A stretch of 64,000 nt of DNA from CAIWHR01 sp963830485 (GTDB lineage Bacteria > Pseudomonadota > Gammaproteobacteria > Burkholderiales > Casimicrobiaceae). Where the stretch lies: contig CAWHNE010000002.1 in the NCBI GenBank assembly GCA_963830485.1, forward strand, positions 61,442 through 125,441. Direction: 5' to 3'. The notes beneath the pieces were generated by a model. It was not told where the DNA came from. It saw only the letters and a program-made list of their open reading frames with translations, and ran no database searches. The stretch's first letter is position 1. Each line of letters starts with the position of its first letter. A program made the position numbers and the translations under genes. This document shows positions 54,420 through 64,000 of the stretch, in pieces.

Positions 54420-55205
54420 TCAGCGCCCCGCGAATTTCGCCGGGCGCTTCCCGAGGAACGCGGCCATCCCCTCGCGCTTGTCGTCGGTCGCGCAGAGGAG
54501 ACCGAACACGTCGGCCTCCATCGCGTTGGCATTGGCGAGATCGAGGTCCTGTCCGCGCTGGACGAGATGCTTCGCCATCTTCACGGCGACCGGTCCTCTG
54601 GCTGCCACGAGACGAGCGAGCTCGAGGCCCTTGTCGAGGAGCTTTTCCGGCGGAACGACGTGATTCACGAGCCCGATCGCGAGCGCCTCGTGGGCCTTCA
54701 CCTGCCGCCCCGTGCAGATCAACTCGAGCGCCATCGCCTTGCCGACGAGCCGCGCGAGGCGCTGCGTGCCGCCGAAGCCAGGGACGATGCCCAGATTCAC
54801 TTCCGGCTGCCCGAACAGCGCCTTCTCCGAAGCGACGATCCAGTCGCAGGCGAGCGCCAGCTCGCAGCCGCCGCCCAGCGCGTAGCCGTTGACGAGGGCG
54901 ATCGCCGGAAACGGCGCGAGTTCGAGCGCGCGCAAGGTCGCGTGCCCCTCGAGCGCGAACGCGCGACCCTCGAGCGGCGTCATCTCGCTCATCGCGGCGA
55001 TGTCGGCGCCGGCGACGAACGCCTTGTCGCCCGCACCGGTGATGAGAAGCGCCCTGACGCTGCCAACGCCGTTCAGATGAACGATGGCGCGTGCAATCTC
55101 ACCCAGCACCTGCGGCGAGAGCGCATTCAGCGCCTTGGGGCGATTGACCGTGAGTAGCCAGATGCCGGACTCGGCCTGCTCGAGCAGGATCGTCTCGAAA
55201 TTCAT
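54420..55205 (-). CDS. Enoyl-CoA hydratase
   Basis: A 261-residue crotonase-fold enzyme hydrating 2-enoyl-CoA in beta-oxidation or butyrate metabolism. The oxyanion-hole segments are AFVAGADIAAM (about residues 61-71) and YALGGGCELALACD (about 99-112); the catalytic Glu positions are in GGGCELA and PEVNLGIVPGFGGTQR (about 132-147). Its ATG at 55205 overlaps the stop of the preceding 3-hydroxyacyl-CoA dehydrogenase gene by four bases, so the pair is coupled. It converges on the SulP gene. Confidence 0.92.
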   Translation of the reverse strand: MNFETILLEQAESGIWLLTVNRPKALNALSPQVLGEIARAIVHLNGVGSVRALLITGAGDKAFVAGADIAAMSEMTPLEGRAFALEGHATLRALELAPFPAIALVNGYALGGGCELALACDWIVASEKALFGQPEVNLGIVPGFGGTQRLARLVGKAMALELICTGRQVKAHEALAIGLVNHVVPPEKLLDKGLELARLVAARGPVAVKMAKHLVQRGQDLDLANANAMEADVFGLLCATDDKREGMAAFLGKRPAKFAGR

Positions 55206-56062
55206 GGCTTCGGATACTCGTAGAAGCCGCGCCCGGTCTTGCGGCCGAGCCACCCCGCAGCGACCATCTCCTTGAGGAGCGGCGCGGGGCGGTACTTGGG
55301 GTCGTTGAAATCGCGATAGAAGACCTCCATCACCGCGAGCAGCACGTCGAGGCCGACCATGTCGGTCAGCGCGAGCGGTCCGATCGGATGACCGCAGCCG
55401 AGCTTCATCGCCTCGTCGATCTGCTCCGCCGTCGCGAGGCGCTCCTGCAGCGCGAACACCGCCTCGTTCAGCATCGGGCACAGGAGCCGGTTCACAACGA
55501 AGCCCGGGTTGTTGCGCACGACGATCGGCGTCTTCCCCAGGCGCTTCGCGAGCGACTCGATCGCGGCGACCGTCGCGTCCGACGTCTGCATGCCGCGGAT
55601 CACCTCGACCAGCGCCATCATCGGCACCGGATTGAAGAAGTGCATGCCCACGAAGCGGTCGGGCCGCGTGACGATCGCCGCGAGCCTCGTGATCGAGATC
55701 GACGACGTGTTCGACGCGAGGATCGTTTCGGACCTGGCGATGACGTCGACCTGCTTCAGGATCCGGTGCTTCAACTCCTCGTTCTCGGTCGCCGCCTCGA
55801 TGACGACGTCACAGGGCTTGAGGTCGGCGTAGTCCGTCGTCCCCCTGATGCGCGCGAGCGCCGCGTCCTTGTCGGCGACCGTGATCTTGTCCTTCTTGTG
55901 CAGGCGGTCGAGGCTCGACGTCACCGCCGACAAGCCGCGCAGGACGGCGGCCTCGTTGACGTCGACCATCACGACGTGGAGGCCGGCGACCGCGCTCGCC
56001 TGCGCGATGCCGTTGCCCATGGTTCCGGCGCCGATGACGCCGACTCGGTGGATCGTGCTCAT
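55202..56062 (-). CDS. 3-hydroxybutyryl-CoA dehydrogenase
   Basis: A 286-residue NAD-dependent dehydrogenase. The dinucleotide motif is GVIGAGTMGNGIAQA (residues 8-22). The catalytic His-Glu pair lies in GMHFFNPVPMMALVEVI (about 139-155; His and Glu), with ASNTSSISI and NNPGFVVNRLLCPMLNEAVF as further hallmarks. The length and single-domain form match Hbd/PaaH rather than the fused FadB. It is the first gene of a two-gene unit with the enoyl-CoA hydratase. The 80-bp gap to the acrR-like gene shows no promoter I can point to. Confidence 0.93.
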   Translation of the reverse strand: MSTIHRVGVIGAGTMGNGIAQASAVAGLHVVMVDVNEAAVLRGLSAVTSSLDRLHKKDKITVADKDAALARIRGTTDYADLKPCDVVIEAATENEELKHRILKQVDVIARSETILASNTSSISITRLAAIVTRPDRFVGMHFFNPVPMMALVEVIRGMQTSDATVAAIESLAKRLGKTPIVVRNNPGFVVNRLLCPMLNEAVFALQERLATAEQIDEAMKLGCGHPIGPLALTDMVGLDVLLAVMEVFYRDFNDPKYRPAPLLKEMVAAGWLGRKTGRGFYEYPKP

Positions 56063-56142
56063 GGAAGTCCCTGCGGGGTGAACGAGAATGTCGCTGCTTC
56101 GATTATAGGCGCGCGCCGCCGCGACGCCACACGCCTCCGGCT

Positions 56143-56829
56143 TCAGCGCGCGCGTGCGGACCGCGTGCCGCGGCGGGCGCGCGGGCGCGGGGGCGCGACA
56201 CTTCGCCGCGGCGGATTCGCGGCGAGCCCCGCGAGCAGCGTGTCGATAAACGCGGGCGCGGCCCCGGCGAGGTCGTAGCTGCCCGGGCTCTGCACCCACT
56301 CGTGCATCACCCCGATCATGAACGCCTTCATCATCTGCGCGGCGAGCGCCGGATCGCAGTCGGAGGGGAGTTGTCCACACGCGATCGCTTCCTCGATCAG
56401 GGCAATCACCTGCCGCCCGCAGTCGTCGTCGGCCACGCGCTGGCGCCGCGCGACAGGCGCGAGCTCCGCCGTGAACTCGCACTTGTGGAAGATCACGTCG
56501 AACACCGCCTGCGTGCGCGCGTCGCGCGCGAGGCGGGACAATCCGAGCACCGCCATCGCGCGCAGCCGGCCGAGCGGATCACCGCGGCGACCGCCGCCGG
56601 CCGCGTCCAGCATCGCCTCCATCGGCATGGCCGCGCGCTCGCACATCGCCTCGAACAGCTCCGCCTTGTCGCGGAAATGCCAGTAGATCGCGCCGCGGGT
56701 GAGGCCCGCGGCAGCGGCCACTTCCGAGAGCGTCGCATGCGCGACGCCCTTCGCGCGGAAGACCTGCTCGGCCGCATCGAGCAGCGTCTCGCGCGTCGCC
56801 GCCGCTTCCTGCCGGGTCCTGCGTGCCAT
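56143..56829 (-). CDS. acrR: TetR-family repressor of the AcrAB pump
   Basis: A 228-residue TetR regulator with an N-terminal helix-turn-helix (TLSEVAAAAGLTRGAIYWHF, about residues 33-52), of the AcrR/TtgR branch, whose recognition helix this closely resembles. The C-terminal ligand domain has a long basic Arg/Pro tail (PPRRSVAPPRPRARRGTR). It is divergent from acrA, and the 138-bp region between them carries an AcrR-type operator. By analogy, drugs or aromatic ligands would release it and allow pump expression. Confidence 0.92.
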   Translation of the reverse strand: MARRTRQEAAATRETLLDAAEQVFRAKGVAHATLSEVAAAAGLTRGAIYWHFRDKAELFEAMCERAAMPMEAMLDAAGGGRRGDPLGRLRAMAVLGLSRLARDARTQAVFDVIFHKCEFTAELAPVARRQRVADDDCGRQVIALIEEAIACGQLPSDCDPALAAQMMKAFMIGVMHEWVQSPGSYDLAGAAPAFIDTLLAGLAANPPRRSVAPPRPRARRGTRSARAR

Positions 56830-56890
56830 CAGTGATTCCCGCCCATCGATGCCGGAGCCCGCCCCAACATCCTCGTCGCAAACAGGGTTG

Positions 56891-56912
56891 CAAACATGCA
56901 CGAATGTATGTA
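56891..56912. promoter_or_regulatory. AcrR/TtgR-type operator between acrR and acrA
   Basis: The minus-strand sequence TACATACATTCGTGCATG, followed by TTTG, matches the E. coli acrAB operator (TACATACATTTGTGAATG, then TATGTA) at nearly all positions of the left half. It is an imperfect palindrome centred about 56901. Its position would let one repressor dimer pair control both genes. Confidence 0.85.
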
Positions 56913-56967
56913 ATTTTGACGCCTTCGTCAAGCCGAGATTCACGAAGCGGCACTCACGGAGCCCGCC

Positions 56968-58230
56968 ATGCCCCTCCCCGCCTCGACCGTCACGCCCGCG
57001 CGCCGTGCCGTGTCCGCCGTTGTCGCATTCTCCATCGCCCTGCTTGCCGCCTGCGGCGCGTCGCAAGAGCAAGGTGGCTTCCACGGCATGCCGCCCGCGC
57101 AAGTCACGACGATGGTCGTGGCGCCGAAGACCATACCCGTCGCGTACGAATACGTGGGTCAGACGACCGGCTCGAAGGAGGTCGAGGTGCGCGCGCGCGT
57201 CACCGGCATCCTCGAGCAGAAGCTCTTCCAGGAGGGCGCCGCGGTGAAGCAGGGGCAGCGCCTGTTCGTCATCGATCCCAAGCCCCTGCAGGCGCAGGCC
57301 GCAGCCGCGCAGGCGGAGCTCGTGCGCGCGCAGGCGCAGAAGGCGCAGGCGGATCGCGAATCCGCGCGACTGAGGCCGCTCGCCGAGCGCAAGGCGATCG
57401 GGCAGAAGGAGGCCGACGACGCGGCGTCGAACGCCGAGCTCGCGGCGGCCAACGTCCACGCGGCCGAAGCGAAGCTGCGCGAGGTCGATCTCAATCTCGG
57501 CTACACGAACGTCGTCGCGCCGATCACCGGCCTGTCGAGCCGCGCGCCGAAGTCCGAGGGCAGCCTCGTCACGGCCAACGACACGCTGCTGACGACGATC
57601 TGGCAGGTAAACCCGATCTGGGTTCCGTTCGCGATTCCCGAGAGCGAGCAGCTCGCGCTCCAGAAAGAGGTCGCAGCGGGGCGCCTCACGCTGCCGAAGG
57701 ACAATGCGTTCGCCGTCACGATCCGGCTTGCCGATGGCAGCGTCTTTCCGCGCGAGGGACGCATCAACTTCACCGACACGCGCGTCAATCCCTCCACGGG
57801 TTCGGTCGAATATCGCGCCGAGATTCCGAACGCAGACGTTGCACTGAAGCCGGGCCAATTCGTGCGCGTGCGGCTTGCCGGCGCGACGCGCAACGAAGCG
57901 ATCGCCGTCCCTCAGGTCGCCGTGCTCGACGGTGCGCAGGGCAAGTTCGTCTACGTCATCGACCGCGACAAGGACGGCAAGGACGTGGCCGGGATGCGCC
58001 CTATCACCCTTGGCGAGTGGGTCGATGCGACCGACCCGAAGGTCGGGAACCTGTGGGTCGTCGAGTCGGGGCTCAAGCCCGGCGAGCGCGTGATCGTCGA
58101 CGGCGTCGCGCGCCTGCGGCCGGGAGCGCCCGTCGTAGCCGACGCGCCGCCGCAAGGCCCGGCGGCACCTCTAGGCGGCGGTGGGGCGCCCGCGAAAGAC
58201 AAGGGCGCGCCGCCGGCGCCGAAGTCGTAA
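56968..58230 (+). CDS. acrA: RND efflux periplasmic adaptor lipoprotein
   Basis: A 420-residue membrane-fusion protein joining the inner-membrane pump to the outer-membrane channel. The lipobox LLAACG places the acylated cysteine at residue 29. The lipoyl/barrel and hairpin regions are typical (KEVEVRARVTGILEQKLFQE, then an alpha-hairpin rich in Ala/Gln/Arg around residues 105-175). The C-terminus has a Pro/Gly/Ala-rich tail (about 385-420). It starts 138 bp from the divergent acrR, after the AcrR operator, and precedes acrB by 15 bp. Confidence 0.93.
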   Translation: MPLPASTVTPARRAVSAVVAFSIALLAACGASQEQGGFHGMPPAQVTTMVVAPKTIPVAYEYVGQTTGSKEVEVRARVTGILEQKLFQEGAAVKQGQRLFVIDPKPLQAQAAAAQAELVRAQAQKAQADRESARLRPLAERKAIGQKEADDAASNAELAAANVHAAEAKLREVDLNLGYTNVVAPITGLSSRAPKSEGSLVTANDTLLTTIWQVNPIWVPFAIPESEQLALQKEVAAGRLTLPKDNAFAVTIRLADGSVFPREGRINFTDTRVNPSTGSVEYRAEIPNADVALKPGQFVRVRLAGATRNEAIAVPQVAVLDGAQGKFVYVIDRDKDGKDVAGMRPITLGEWVDATDPKVGNLWVVESGLKPGERVIVDGVARLRPGAPVVADAPPQGPAAPLGGGGAPAKDKGAPPAPKS

Positions 58231-58245
58231 CCGGCGGACGTCGAC

Positions 58246-61200
58246 ATGTTCTCGCGCTTCTTCATCGACCGGCCGATCTTCGCGGCCGTCATCTCGCTGT
58301 TCCTCGTCCTCGCGGGGCTGGCCGCGATGCGGACGCTGCCCATCGCGCAATACCCGGAGATCGCGCCTCCTGTCGTCACCGTGCAGGCGGTCTACCCGGG
58401 CGCCTCCGCCGACGTGATCGAAAAGACCGTCGCCGCGCCGCTCGAAAACGCGATCAACGGCGTGCCGAACATGATCTACATGTCGAGCACATCGACGTCG
58501 AACGGCGTCGTGCAAATCCAGGTCACCTTCGAGATCGGCACGCGCATCGACGACGCCGCGGTCAATGTCAACAATCGCGTGAAGCAGGTCGATCCCCGGC
58601 TTCCGGAGGAAGTGCGCCGGCAGGGCGTCACCGTCGAACGCGGCAGCTCGTCGTTCCTGCAGGTGCTCGCGTTCTACGCCCCGGACGGCCGCTACGACGA
58701 TCTCTTCACGTCGAACTACGTCACGCTGAACGTCCTCGACCGGCTCAAGCGGCTGCCCGGCACGACCAACGTGCAGATCTTCGGCGCGAAGGACTACGCG
58801 ATGCGGATCTGGGTGAAGCCCGACCGCCTCGCGCAGCTCAAGCTCACGCCGTCCGACCTCGTGCGCGCGGTCAACGAGCAGAACGCGCAGTTCGCGGCGG
58901 GCAAGATCGGCCAGGCGCCGATCAACAAGGGACAGGATCTCGTCTACACGATCACGACGCAGGGCCGTCTCGCCGATGCGCAGCAGTTCGGCCAGATCAT
59001 CGTCCGCGCGAATCCGGACGGATCTACGGTGCGCCTCTCCGACGTGGCGCGCATCGAGCTCGGCTCGCGCGACTACGACTTCATCGGCCGCATCAACGGC
59101 AAGCCGGCGACGCTCGTCGGCATCTTCCTGCAACCGGGCGCCAACGCGCTCCAGGTCGCGAAGAGCGTGCGCACGACGATGACCGAGCTCGAGGGCGCGT
59201 TCCCGGAGGGGCTCGTCTACTCGATTCCCTACGACACGACGCGCTTCGTCGAGGTGTCGATCCGCGAGGTCATGTTCACGCTGGGCGAGGCGATGGTGCT
59301 CGTGATCCTCGTCGTATTCCTGTTCCTGCAGAGCTGGCGCGCGACGGTGATCCCGCTCGTTGCCGTCCCGGTGTCCCTGCTGGGCGCCTTCTCGGGTCTG
59401 TTCGTGCTCGGCTACTCGATCAACACGCTGACGCTGTTCGGGATGGTGCTCGCGATCGGCATCGTCGTCGACGACGCGATCGTCGTGCTCGAAAACGTCG
59501 AGCGGATCATGCGCGAGGAAGGCTCGACGCCGCGCGAGGCGGCGATCCGCGCGATGCACGAGGTGACCGGGCCGATCATCGCGATCGTGCTCACGCTGAC
59601 CGCCGTGTTCATTCCCATCGCGTTCCTGGGCGGCCTCACGGGCGAGCTGTACCGCCAGTTCGCGGTGACGATCTCGATCGCGGTCGTGATCTCGGGCCTC
59701 GTGGCGCTGACGCTCACCCCCGCCCTGTGCGCGCTGATCCTGCGTCCCGGCGAACCGCCGAAGCGCGGCTTCTTCGCGCTGTTCAACCGCGGCTTTGGCG
59801 GCGTGACGACCCACTACACGTCGGGCGTGGCGTGGATGGTGCGCCGCGGCGCGATCGGCCTGCTGCTGTTCGCCGGCATGGTCGCCATCGCCATCGGCCT
59901 GTGGCGCTTGACCCCCGGGAGCCTTGTGCCCGACGAGGACCAGGGCTTCTACATCGCGGCCGTGATCCTTCCGGACGGCGCAACGCTCAACCGGACCGAC
60001 AAGGTGGTCGCCGAAGTCGAGCGGGCGATCCGCTCCAATCCGAACAATCAGGACATCATCGCGTTCACCGGGTTCGACTTCCTGGGCGGCGGGTTCCGCA
60101 ACAACGCCGCCACCATCTTCGTCACGCAGATCCCGTGGGACGATCGCCACGTCACCGCACAGCAGCTCGTCGGCGAGCTGTTCGGCAAGACGATGGGGAT
60201 CAAGGAAGCGCTGGTGCTCGCCTTCAACCCGCCGCCGATCTTCGGGCTGGGCACCGCGGGCGGCTACGAGTTCTACATCCAGCAGCGAGGCGAGGGCGGC
60301 CCCGCGCGGATGAACGAAGTCGTCCAGCAGTTCCTGCAGCGCGTGAATTCGGACAAGGAATTGGGCTTCGCGCAGACCCTGTGGCGCGCCAACGTGCCGC
60401 AGCTCTACGTCGACGTCGACCGCGACAAGGCGAAGAAGGCCGGCGTCCCGATCGACGACATCTACGCCGCGCTGTCGGCCACGCTGGGCTCGTACTACGT
60501 CAACGACTTCAACAAGTATGGTCGCGCCTGGCAGGTGCTGATGTCGGCCGAGCCGTCGCAGCGCACCCGTCCGGACGACGTCGGCGCCGTCTACGTGCGC
60601 TCGGAGAAGGGCGAGATGATCCCGCTGTCCGCGCTTGCGAACGTCCGCTACTCGTCGGGGCCCGACGCGCTCGACCGCTTCAACAACCTGCCGGCGGTCA
60701 AGATCTTCGGCGAGGCCGCGAAGGGCTACAGCTCGGGCCAGGCGATCACGCGCGTCGAGCAGATCGCCAAGGAGGTCCTGCCCCCCGACTTCGGTTACGA
60801 CTGGGGCGGGACCTCGTACCAGGAAAAGCGCTCGGGCGGCGCGTCGACGTTCGCGCTCGGCCTCGCGGTCGTCATGGTGTTCCTGATCCTCGCCGCGCAG
60901 TACGAGAAGTGGTCGCTGCCGTTATCGGTGCTGCTCGCGCTGCCGTTCGGCACGTTCGGCGCGCTCGCCGCCGTCTGGCTGCGCGGACTCACCAACGACG
61001 TCTACTTCCAGATCGGCCTCGTGACGCTGCTCGGCCTCGCCGCCAAGAACGCGATCCTGATCGTCGAGTTCGCCGTGCTGCAAGTACCACGAGGGGATGT
61101 CGGCGTCCGCGGCGACGCTCGAGGCTGCGCGGCTGCGCTTCCGGCCGATCCTGATGACCTCGCTCGCCTTCATCCTCGGCGTGCTGCCGCTCGCGATCTC

Positions 61201-61451
61201 GACCGGCGCGGGCGCCGGCGCCCGCCACTCGACCGGCACGGGCGTCATGGGCGGGATGATCGCGGCGACGTTCCTCGCGATCTTCTTCGTGCCGATGTTC
61301 TTCAAGCTGCTCACCGACCGTCACCTGCGCGAACCTCGCAGCACCGAGGAGCTCCTTACCGAGGTTCGCCACGCGCGCGAAGCAGCGCGCCACCCGCCGC
61401 CGCAGACGCCCGGGTCATCCGCCGCATCCGCATGGAGACACCCATGCGTAA
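58246..61451 (+). pseudogene. acrB: RND efflux inner-membrane transporter, frameshifted near the 3' end
   Basis: An HAE1-type proton-driven drug pump. The first 946 codons are intact: FFIDRPIFAAVISLFLVLAG (first helix), GIVVDDAIVVLENVERIMRE with the two proton-relay Asp residues, and SLGLVP-like MAVFIPIAFLGGLTGELYRQ. Near 61083 an extra base breaks the frame; the family sequence resumes as KYHEGMSASAATLEAARLRF and then the last helices (MGGMIAATFLAIFFVPMFF). A second shift near 61380-61440 is needed to reach the TAA at 61449-61451, which overlaps the oprM start. The coordinate of the end is therefore inferred. Confidence 0.85.
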
Positions 61452-62853
61452 GCTCACGATCTGCCTCGCGCTCGCGGCGTTCGCCGCCGGCTGCGCGAGC
61501 ACGCCGCCGCCGCCGCCGCAGCTCGACCTGCCGGCGGCCACGGCGGGCGACCTCCAGCTCGACCGCTGGTGGACCGCGTTCGGCGACCCGACGCTCGACA
61601 AGCTCGTCACCGAGGCGCTCGCGAACAACCTCGACCTGCAAGGCAGCGATCACCCGCGTCGAGTACGGCCGCGCGCTCGTGCTGCTCGCGCAGTCGGACC
61701 AGTATCCGACGGTCGATCTCGCGGCCGGCGCCGCACGAAGCCGTTCGACGCAGGTGGGCTCGAATCCGTTGCCATTCGGCTTCTCGCCCTACGCAACCGA
61801 CCTGTCCGTGGGGCTGCAGGCGTCCTACGAGGCGGACCTCTGGGGCAAGTATCGCAACGCGACCGCCGCTGCGCAGGACGACCTGCTCGCGACCGAATAC
61901 GCGCGCGAGGTCGTGCGCACGATGGTCGCCGCCGACACCGCGCGCGGCTACTTCAACCTCCTCGCCGCCGACGCCCAGCTGCAGCTTCTGCTCGACACGC
62001 TCAAGCCTGCGCGACGAGACGGTCGCGTTGCAAAAGGACCGCTACCAGGCCGGCGTCATCGGCGAATACGACCTGCGCACGGCGGAAGCCGAGCGCGCGG
62101 CGGTCGCGGGCGACGTGGCGCTCGCGCGGCGGATCCGGAGCGAATTCGAGTCCGCGCTCGCCGTGCTGCTCGGGCGCTCGCCGAAGGAAGTGTTCGCGCC
62201 GTCGATCGCGCGCGATCGTCGCGGTCGCCCGGCTCACCGCGGTGCCGACGCTGCCGTCGGGTGTCCCCTCCGACATGCTCGCGCGCCGGCCCGACATCCG
62301 GCGCGCCGAGGCGCAGCTCGCCGCGGCGAACATCCGCATCGACGTTGCCCGCGCCGACTACTATCCGTCGATCTCGCTCACCGGGAACTACGGCACGCAG
62401 GCCGGCGCGCTCAGCAACCTGTTCACCGGTCCTGGCGTCGTCTGGGGCCTCGCGGCATCGCTGCTGCAGCCGCTGATCGGGCTCAAGAAGATCGAGGCCA
62501 ACGTCGACGCGCAGACGGCGCGCCGCAACGAGCTCGTGATCCTCTACACGCAGACGGTGCAGGGCGCGTTCCGCGATGCGCACGACGCGCTCTCGGCGAA
62601 CGACACGACGCGCGAGGCGTTGGCCGCGCAGAACGAACGCCGGCTCAAGCTGCAGCAGGCGCTCGAGCTGTCCGACCTGCGCTACCGCGCCGGCTACTCG
62701 CCGTATCTCGAGGTGCTGGACGCGCAGCGCCAGCTGCTGCAGGCACAGACGCTCGAGATCGTCGCCGCGCGCAACGTGCGCCTGTCGCTCGTCGACTTCG
62801 CGAAAGCGGCCGGCGGCGGCTGGGAATACAAGACGGCGGTCGCGCAGCCGTAG
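61444..62853 (+). pseudogene. oprM: RND outer-membrane channel lipoprotein (OprM/NodT family), three +1 frameshifts
   Basis: A TolC-like lipoprotein with lipobox FAAGCA (acylated Cys at residue 18) opening the pump to the exterior. Single extra bases near 61642, 62004 and 62212 break the frame; read through them it is continuous and normal: LDRWWTAFGDPTLDKLVTEA, then AAITRVEYGRALVLLAQSDQ, SYEADLWGKYRNATAAAQDD, SLRDETVALQKDRYQAGVIG, MLARRPDIRRAEAQLAAANI and the final YKTAVAQP. Length (about 468 codons) and order match NodT-family channels. Its ATG overlaps the inferred end of acrB. Assembly or sequencing insertion is likelier than decay. Confidence 0.82.
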
Positions 62854-62884
62854 CCCGCGCGCGTGTGCGCGAAAGACCTCGGCG

Positions 62885-63823
62885 TCACTGCAGGCTCGGC
62901 TTGCGGAGGAAGTCGCGACGGTCGCCGGAACGCACGTTCGCGCTCACGGGTGTCCCGTCGCGCGCGATCGTGAGCGCGATCTCCGCGCCGGCCGGTCCCT
63001 TGCGCCAGATTCGTCGGTACATGTCGGCGAGTCCCGTCACCCTTTCGTCGCCCACGGCGACGACAACGTCGCCTGGCGCGATGCCCGCCTTGTCGGCCGG
63101 CCCACCCGAGGCGAGCCCGTTGACGACGAGGCCCCCCGGTGTCTCCGCCGTGTACATCCCTAGCCAGGGTCGCGGCGGGACGGGGGAGCGCCCCGTGCGC
63201 AGCAGGTCGTCGAGGATCGGCGCGAGCAGGTCCGCAGGCACGAACATGTTGCCCTTGACGACCTCGTCACCGACGGCTTCCTGCACGAGCAGGGAGCCGA
63301 TGCCGACGAGCCGGCCGTCTTCGCCGACGAGCGCCGCACCGCTCCATTCGGGATGGACGGGGGTCGTGAACAGCGCCTCGTCGAGCAGGTATTCCCAATA
63401 GCCCGCGAACTCGCGCTTCGCAATCACCGTCGCCTTGAGCGCATGCGATCGCCCGCCGCTCCCGAGCACGAACACGTCGTCGCTGGGCGCCACGGTCGCG
63501 GCGCTGCCGCGCGAAAGCGGTGGCACGCGGAGAGGCGAGAGCGGCAGGACGAGGCCAAAGCCTGTCGCAAAGTCGAACGCAATCGGATGCCCCGGCACGA
63601 CGGTCCCGTCGTTCGCCGACAGCCAGATCGACTCCGCCTCGGTGACCAGGTAGCCGATCGTGAGCACGAGGCCGTCGTCGCCGATCACGACGCCGCTCCC
63701 GGTACGCTCCGTCCCGAGGATCGGTGCCGTGAACGCATCCTCGGGAACGTCGGCGCGCAGCGCGACCACCGCGTCGAGCGCAGTCTTGAGGTCGAAGTGG
63801 ACGTCGCCCGGCGACGGCTGCAT
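62885..63823 (-). CDS. HtrA-like (S1C) PDZ protein with degenerate catalytic triad
   Basis: A 312-residue protein with the chymotrypsin-like fold of S1C peptidases (about residues 35-200) and one PDZ domain (about 219-298; GLASGGPADKAGIAPGDVVV). The serine site keeps S161 in EWSGAALVGEDG, but the expected His is Tyr58 in VLTIGYLVTEAE and the expected Asp is replaced in AFDFATGFGLVL. Proteolysis by the normal mechanism is therefore unlikely; a chaperone or sensing role is possible. No signal peptide is seen with the ATG at 63823; an upstream start (63967 or 63940) would not add a convincing one either. Confidence 0.75.
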   Translation of the reverse strand: MQPSPGDVHFDLKTALDAVVALRADVPEDAFTAPILGTERTGSGVVIGDDGLVLTIGYLVTEAESIWLSANDGTVVPGHPIAFDFATGFGLVLPLSPLRVPPLSRGSAATVAPSDDVFVLGSGGRSHALKATVIAKREFAGYWEYLLDEALFTTPVHPEWSGAALVGEDGRLVGIGSLLVQEAVGDEVVKGNMFVPADLLAPILDDLLRTGRSPVPPRPWLGMYTAETPGGLVVNGLASGGPADKAGIAPGDVVVAVGDERVTGLADMYRRIWRKGPAGAEIALTIARDGTPVSANVRSGDRRDFLRKPSLQ

Positions 63824-64000
63824 CGCGACGGGAAATGCCCAGCGGGTAGATTCGGCCACGGGAGCAATGCACACGCGGGCGCGACGACGCCCGCCAGGAT
63901 TGCCATGGTACGCGAGCCGCGGGCGGGCGGCACGCCTCATCGGGTGCGGATGCGTGACGCCGCTCACTGGGGCACAATCCGGGCGCTCACGTCCATTGCG

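Noticed and set aside
56823..61154. Very long open frame (over 1400 codons) across acrA/acrB
   Set aside because: A low-complexity Arg-rich shadow of the pump genes in another frame.

Overview
The window reads as a chromosomal segment of a high-G+C (roughly two-thirds by eye) betaproteobacterium, most likely in or near Burkholderiales/Rhodocyclales. Supporting signs are a methionine synthase split into two genes, a birA-coaX-SPOR block, beta-type gene neighbourhoods (paired enoyl-CoA hydratase and 3-hydroxyacyl-CoA dehydrogenase, a liv-type ABC cluster with acyl-CoA ligases) and strong G/C bias at third codon positions. I see no phage, integrase, transposase, rRNA or CRISPR. Genus-level assignment is not possible from the sequence alone.

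Layout. 1-3.3 kb: split metH (minus). 3.4-4.7 kb: rhodanese and a methyltransferase. 4.7-10.7 kb (minus): garR-like dehydrogenase, epimerase, inositol-phosphatase-like protein, birA, coaX, SPOR protein, GNAT. 10.7-16.3 kb: a modular GC-rich repeat, an EamA exporter, a saccharopine-dehydrogenase-like gene running into a second repeat copy, a membrane protein, tRNA-Gly(CCC) with a duplicated 3' end, and an M20 peptidase. 16.5-22.5 kb (plus): a secreted protein with three exactly spaced repeats, a HAD phosphatase, AlaX and a membrane class III nucleotide cyclase. 22.8-28.3 kb: TPP riboswitch plus thiC, a methyltransferase, the sulfite dehydrogenase pair sorAB, a MazG-like enzyme. 27.5-31.5 kb (minus): a DUF2182/DUF1326 pair downstream of a complete AmmeMemoRadiSam operon. 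31.7-40.8 kb: LysE exporter, NYN-OST-HTH protein, PEBP, YceH, MscS, YidB, uppP, EamA, esterase, gabD. 41.2-41.5 kb: third repeat copy. 41.5-51.2 kb (minus): an eight-gene cluster of Crp/Fnr regulator, two CoA ligases and a complete branched-chain-type ABC importer. 51.4-54.4 kb: a second Crp regulator overlapping a SulP-STAS-cNMP transporter. 54.4-56.1 kb: fatty-acid/CoA enzymes. 56.1-62.9 kb: acrR with a recognisable AcrR operator and the divergent acrAB-oprM pump. 62.9-63.8 kb: a HtrA-like protein lacking two of three catalytic residues.

How it fits together. Methionine, biotin, CoA and thiamine functions are housekeeping. The sor pair feeds sulfite electrons to a periplasmic cytochrome. 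The liv/ligase cluster looks like import plus CoA activation of an organic acid under a Crp/Fnr-type regulator. The pump is a standard AcrR-controlled module.

Caution on sequence quality. Several genes (SulP transporter, acrB, oprM, a small membrane protein) are open only if single extra bases are ignored, and all seven best-defined shifts are +1. Five or so fall within about 1.2 kb at 61.1-62.2 kb. This points to base-calling or assembly insertions at least as much as to gene decay. The best leads for something new are the AmmeMemoRadiSam/DUF1326/DUF2182 neighbourhood, the modular repeat family, the alternative hairpins upstream of the garR-like gene, the 111-residue repeat protein and the degenerate HtrA protein.
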